In this document: one piece after another, positions 5,638 to 7,259 of the stretch | How the letters are laid out: the number at the start of each line of letters is the position of its first letter | How positions within the stretch are numbered: position 1 is the first letter of the stretch | Assembly: GCA_900552255.1 (NCBI GenBank) | Contig: URZF01000074.1 | Coordinates: forward strand, 1-7,259 | Reading direction: 5' to 3' | DNA: 7,259 bases | Origin: an uncultured Eubacteriales bacterium | GTDB taxonomy: Bacteria; Bacillota; Clostridia; Oscillospirales; CAG-272 | Made by a program: the position numbers and the translations under genes | The notes under the pieces: generated by a model | Told to the model about the DNA's origin: nothing | What the model saw: the letters and a program-made list of their open reading frames with translations, nothing else | Databases searched by the model: none

Positions 5638-6411
5638 ATGCTGCTTGCGGTGGATATCGGGAATTCCAGTATCGATCTCGGTGTTTTTGACGAAAGCGGG
5701 AGCTTGCTGACGAAAAGCAAGATGTCCGCAGTTAGGACAAAATGCACCGACGAATATGCCGTCATTCTAAGCGGCATTCTGACGCTTCACGGCATCGGAA
5801 CGGATCGGATCACGGAGGGGATCATATCCTCTGTGGTCCCTCCCTTGACAGCCGCGGTTTCCTCTGCGATCGAAAAGCTCTTTGGATTTGTTCCGATCGA
5901 AGTGGGCCCCGGGATTAAAACCGGTCTCAACATCCGGATTGACAGCCAAGCTCAGCTGGGCGCGGATCTTGTCGCCAATTCCGTTGCGGCAATCGCTCAG
6001 TATCCGCTTCCGCTCGTCGTCGTCGATATCGGGACGGCGACGACCTTTACCGCCATCAACCGTGAGGGCGTGCTGGAGGGCGTGATCATTTGTCCGGGGA
6101 TCAGGATGTCTCTTGACGCGCTTGCTTGTGCAGCCTCCGAGCTTCCCGACGTTTCGATTTCCTTGCCGAAGCGGTTTATTGCGAAAAATACGAACGATTC
6201 CATGAATGTAGGCGTGATATACGGACACGCATTCATGATCGACGGTTTTATCGACAGGCTGGACAGGGAACTGAAGGGGGATTCACTTTCCGTCGTGGTG
6301 ACAGGGGGACTTGCCGATACGGTTTTGCCATTCTGTTCCCACAAGATGGAATATGTGCCGGAGCTCACGCTGTCCGGTCTTAGGCTTTTGTATCTCAAAA
6401 ACAAGAAATGA
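5638..6411 (+). CDS. coaX: Type III pantothenate kinase
   Basis: This cytoplasmic enzyme phosphorylates pantothenate with ATP, the first step of coenzyme A synthesis. At 257 residues it has normal CoaX length. It shows the ASKHA-fold motifs of the family: DIGNSS (6-11) for phosphate binding, GPGIKTG (90-96), GAD (108-110) with the likely catalytic Asp110, DIGTATTF (130-137), CPGI (152-155) and TGG (222-224). The family GADR motif reads GADL here. The start is ATG with AAAGGA 8 bases upstream; an in-frame TTG seven codons earlier (5617) lacks a good site and lies too near the expected transcription start. By family knowledge, type III enzymes resist feedback by CoA and need a monovalent cation. 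It is followed 84 bases later by an ECF S-component gene on the same strand, consistent with pantothenate uptake and activation. Confidence 0.95.
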   Translation: MLLAVDIGNSSIDLGVFDESGSLLTKSKMSAVRTKCTDEYAVILSGILTLHGIGTDRITEGIISSVVPPLTAAVSSAIEKLFGFVPIEVGPGIKTGLNIRIDSQAQLGADLVANSVAAIAQYPLPLVVVDIGTATTFTAINREGVLEGVIICPGIRMSLDALACAASELPDVSISLPKRFIAKNTNDSMNVGVIYGHAFMIDGFIDRLDRELKGDSLSVVVTGGLADTVLPFCSHKMEYVPELTLSGLRLLYLKNKK

Positions 6412-6416
6412 CGGCT

Positions 6417-6480
6417 GGCGTCCGTGACGCCGCTTTCATAATAAATTTAAGCGTTGCACCCTTCATAAAGGGGCGACAGC
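6417..6480 (+). promoter_or_regulatory. Two hairpins in the coaX / S-component spacer
   Basis: Just after coaX, GGCGTC (6417-6422) pairs with GACGCC (6426-6431), without a following T run. Next to the ribosome binding site of the S-component gene there is a longer stem: GTTGC (6453-6457) with GCGAC (6473-6477), then a bulged A and CCCTT (6459-6463) with AAGGG (6468-6472) around CATA. It can be extended by GC/GC (6451-6452 with 6479-6480). The element ends one base before GGAAAGAGAG. It does not match a riboswitch class I know; it could govern translation or mRNA stability. Confidence 0.45.
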
Positions 6481-6495
6481 GGAAAGAGAGTTTTT

Positions 6496-7116
6496 ATGCG
6501 AACCATTTCAAAGTCCCAGATCCTTAAGATGGTACAGATGGCCATACTTATCGCGATCATGCTTATCTTGGCGTTCACCCCGCTTGGATATCTGAAATTC
6601 GGCCTCATTGAGATCACGCTGATGGTGATCCCGGTGGCGGTCGGCGCGATCGTTTTGGGACCCCTTTGCGGCGCGATCCTCGGCGGCGTTTTCGGAATCA
6701 CAAGCTTTATTCAGTGCTTTGGCTTTTCCGCTTTCGGCGCGTTTGTGCTGGGCATCAACCCGTGGCTGACGTTTATCACCTGCCTTGTCCCGCGGATCCT
6801 TTGCGGCTGGCTGTCCGGTCTCATCTTTCAGGCGCTCAAAAAGATCGATAAGACGAAGATTGTTTCTTATGTGGTCGCCAGTCTTTCCACGGCGCTTCTC
6901 AATACGATTTTCTTTGTGGGCTGTGTCGTTCTTTTCTTTTGGAACAACGACAGTTTTCTTACAGGAATGGCGGAATCGGGTATGCCGTTGGATTCGCTGT
7001 GGGCGTTCCTTGTGGCGTTTGTCGGACTGAACGGTCTTGTCGAGGCGATCGTGAATTTCATTGTCGGCGCCGGAATCGCAAAGGTTGTCGACCGGTATGT
7101 TCATAAAGTAAAATAA
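6496..7116 (+). CDS. ECF transporter S component, probably for pantothenate
   Basis: A 206-residue, very hydrophobic integral membrane protein with about six transmembrane segments and a Lys/Arg-rich end, as expected for substrate-binding S components of energy-coupling factor vitamin transporters. The first helix carries the AxxxA motif (AILIA, residues 16-20), known in this family for docking to EcfT. The GAILGGVFG and FGAFVLGINPW stretches are typical of the family. The shared EcfA, EcfA' and EcfT subunits are not in the window and would be encoded elsewhere (group II arrangement). The substrate is inferred from the upstream coaX: pantothenate, as for PanT. Folate, riboflavin or another vitamin cannot be excluded from sequence alone. 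The ATG follows GGAAAGAGAG by 5 bases. It is probably cotranscribed with coaX. Confidence 0.85.
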   Translation: MRTISKSQILKMVQMAILIAIMLILAFTPLGYLKFGLIEITLMVIPVAVGAIVLGPLCGAILGGVFGITSFIQCFGFSAFGAFVLGINPWLTFITCLVPRILCGWLSGLIFQALKKIDKTKIVSYVVASLSTALLNTIFFVGCVVLFFWNNDSFLTGMAESGMPLDSLWAFLVAFVGLNGLVEAIVNFIVGAGIAKVVDRYVHKVK

Positions 7117-7129
7117 TAGACTTCCATAG

Positions 7130-7161
7130 AAAAAGCCCATTGCGTCCGCAATGGGCTTTTT
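7130..7161. terminator. Strong bidirectional terminator after the S-component gene
   Basis: A long perfect stem of AAAAA-GCCCATTGC and its complement (left arm from 7130, right arm to 7161) closes a small GTCC loop. Five T follow on the plus strand, and the matching A run makes it equally good on the minus strand. It begins 13 bases after the S-component stop codon and ends the coaX unit. A two-way terminator fits a converging minus-strand gene from the right. Confidence 0.92.
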
Positions 7162-7187
7162 CCTGTGCGCTTAGATGCTTCTGCCGG

Positions 7188-7259
7188 TTATAAAACGGGA
7201 CATTCCCGAATAGATTTAATCAGTGAGAAATCGTTGGGTAGTAGCGTATCTGTGGATGG
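7188..7259 (-). CDS. Possible 3' end of a minus-strand gene, cut by the window edge
   Basis: From the right edge one minus-strand frame is open for 23 codons and ends with a TAA (complement of 7188-7190), giving a C-terminus ending IRECPVL. The other two minus frames close within the same stretch. The stop lies 26 bases before the bidirectional terminator, which would suit a converging gene. The piece is too short to name or to prove coding. Confidence 0.25.
   Translation of the reverse strand, partial: PSTDTLLPNDFSLIKSIRECPVL

Noticed and set aside
5400..5777. A 125-codon minus-strand open frame across the spacer and the start of coaX
   Set aside because: It overlaps the coaX promoter and first 140 coding bases on the opposite strand, matches no family I know, and has no promoter. 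It is treated as chance.
6508..7140. A 210-codon minus-strand open frame opposite the S-component gene
   Set aside because: It is highly charged and reads through the strong terminator. It is the mirror image of a hydrophobic membrane protein gene, the usual source of such shadows.

Overview
The window reads as chromosomal DNA of a low-to-mid GC, anaerobic Gram-positive bacterium, most likely a member of the Clostridia. The reasons are strong TTGACA/TATAAT-type promoters, GGAG/AAAGGA ribosome binding sites, AT-rich spacers around GC-richer genes, a type III pantothenate kinase, an ECF-type vitamin S component, and a FeoA/FeoB plus CopZ/CopA metal pair of clostridial style. I cannot place it to genus from sequence alone.

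Layout: the left two thirds are on the minus strand and handle metals. Reading leftward from about 4930, feoA (4642-4860) and feoB (2776-4560) encode a ferrous iron importer. They are followed by copZ (2454-2669) and copA (177-2426), a copper chaperone and a Cu(I)-exporting P-type ATPase. The copper pair has its own near-consensus promoter, whose -35 box overlaps the feoB stop codon. Bases 1-176 hold no gene but carry a strong leftward promoter for something beyond the edge.

The right third is on the plus strand. A tRNA-Gln with anticodon CTG (5023-5098) has its own promoter back to back with the presumed feoA promoter, an unusual structured leader that contains an intrinsic-terminator-like hairpin, and a clear terminator downstream. 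A stretch of about 400 bases without a recognisable gene follows (5161-5571). Then comes a two-gene unit: coaX (type III pantothenate kinase, 5638-6411) and an ECF transporter S component (6496-7116), closed by a strong bidirectional terminator. The linkage suggests uptake of pantothenate followed by its phosphorylation in the first step of coenzyme A synthesis.

Most of the protein-coding content is ordinary. The parts worth a second look are the tRNA-Gln leader and its interchangeable hairpin arms, the shared divergent promoter region with a candidate iron-regulator operator, the compact FeoB with a shortened helical linker domain, the structured 5' leader of the S-component gene, and the unexplained spacer upstream of coaX. 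I see no CRISPR array, insertion sequence, integrase or phage gene.
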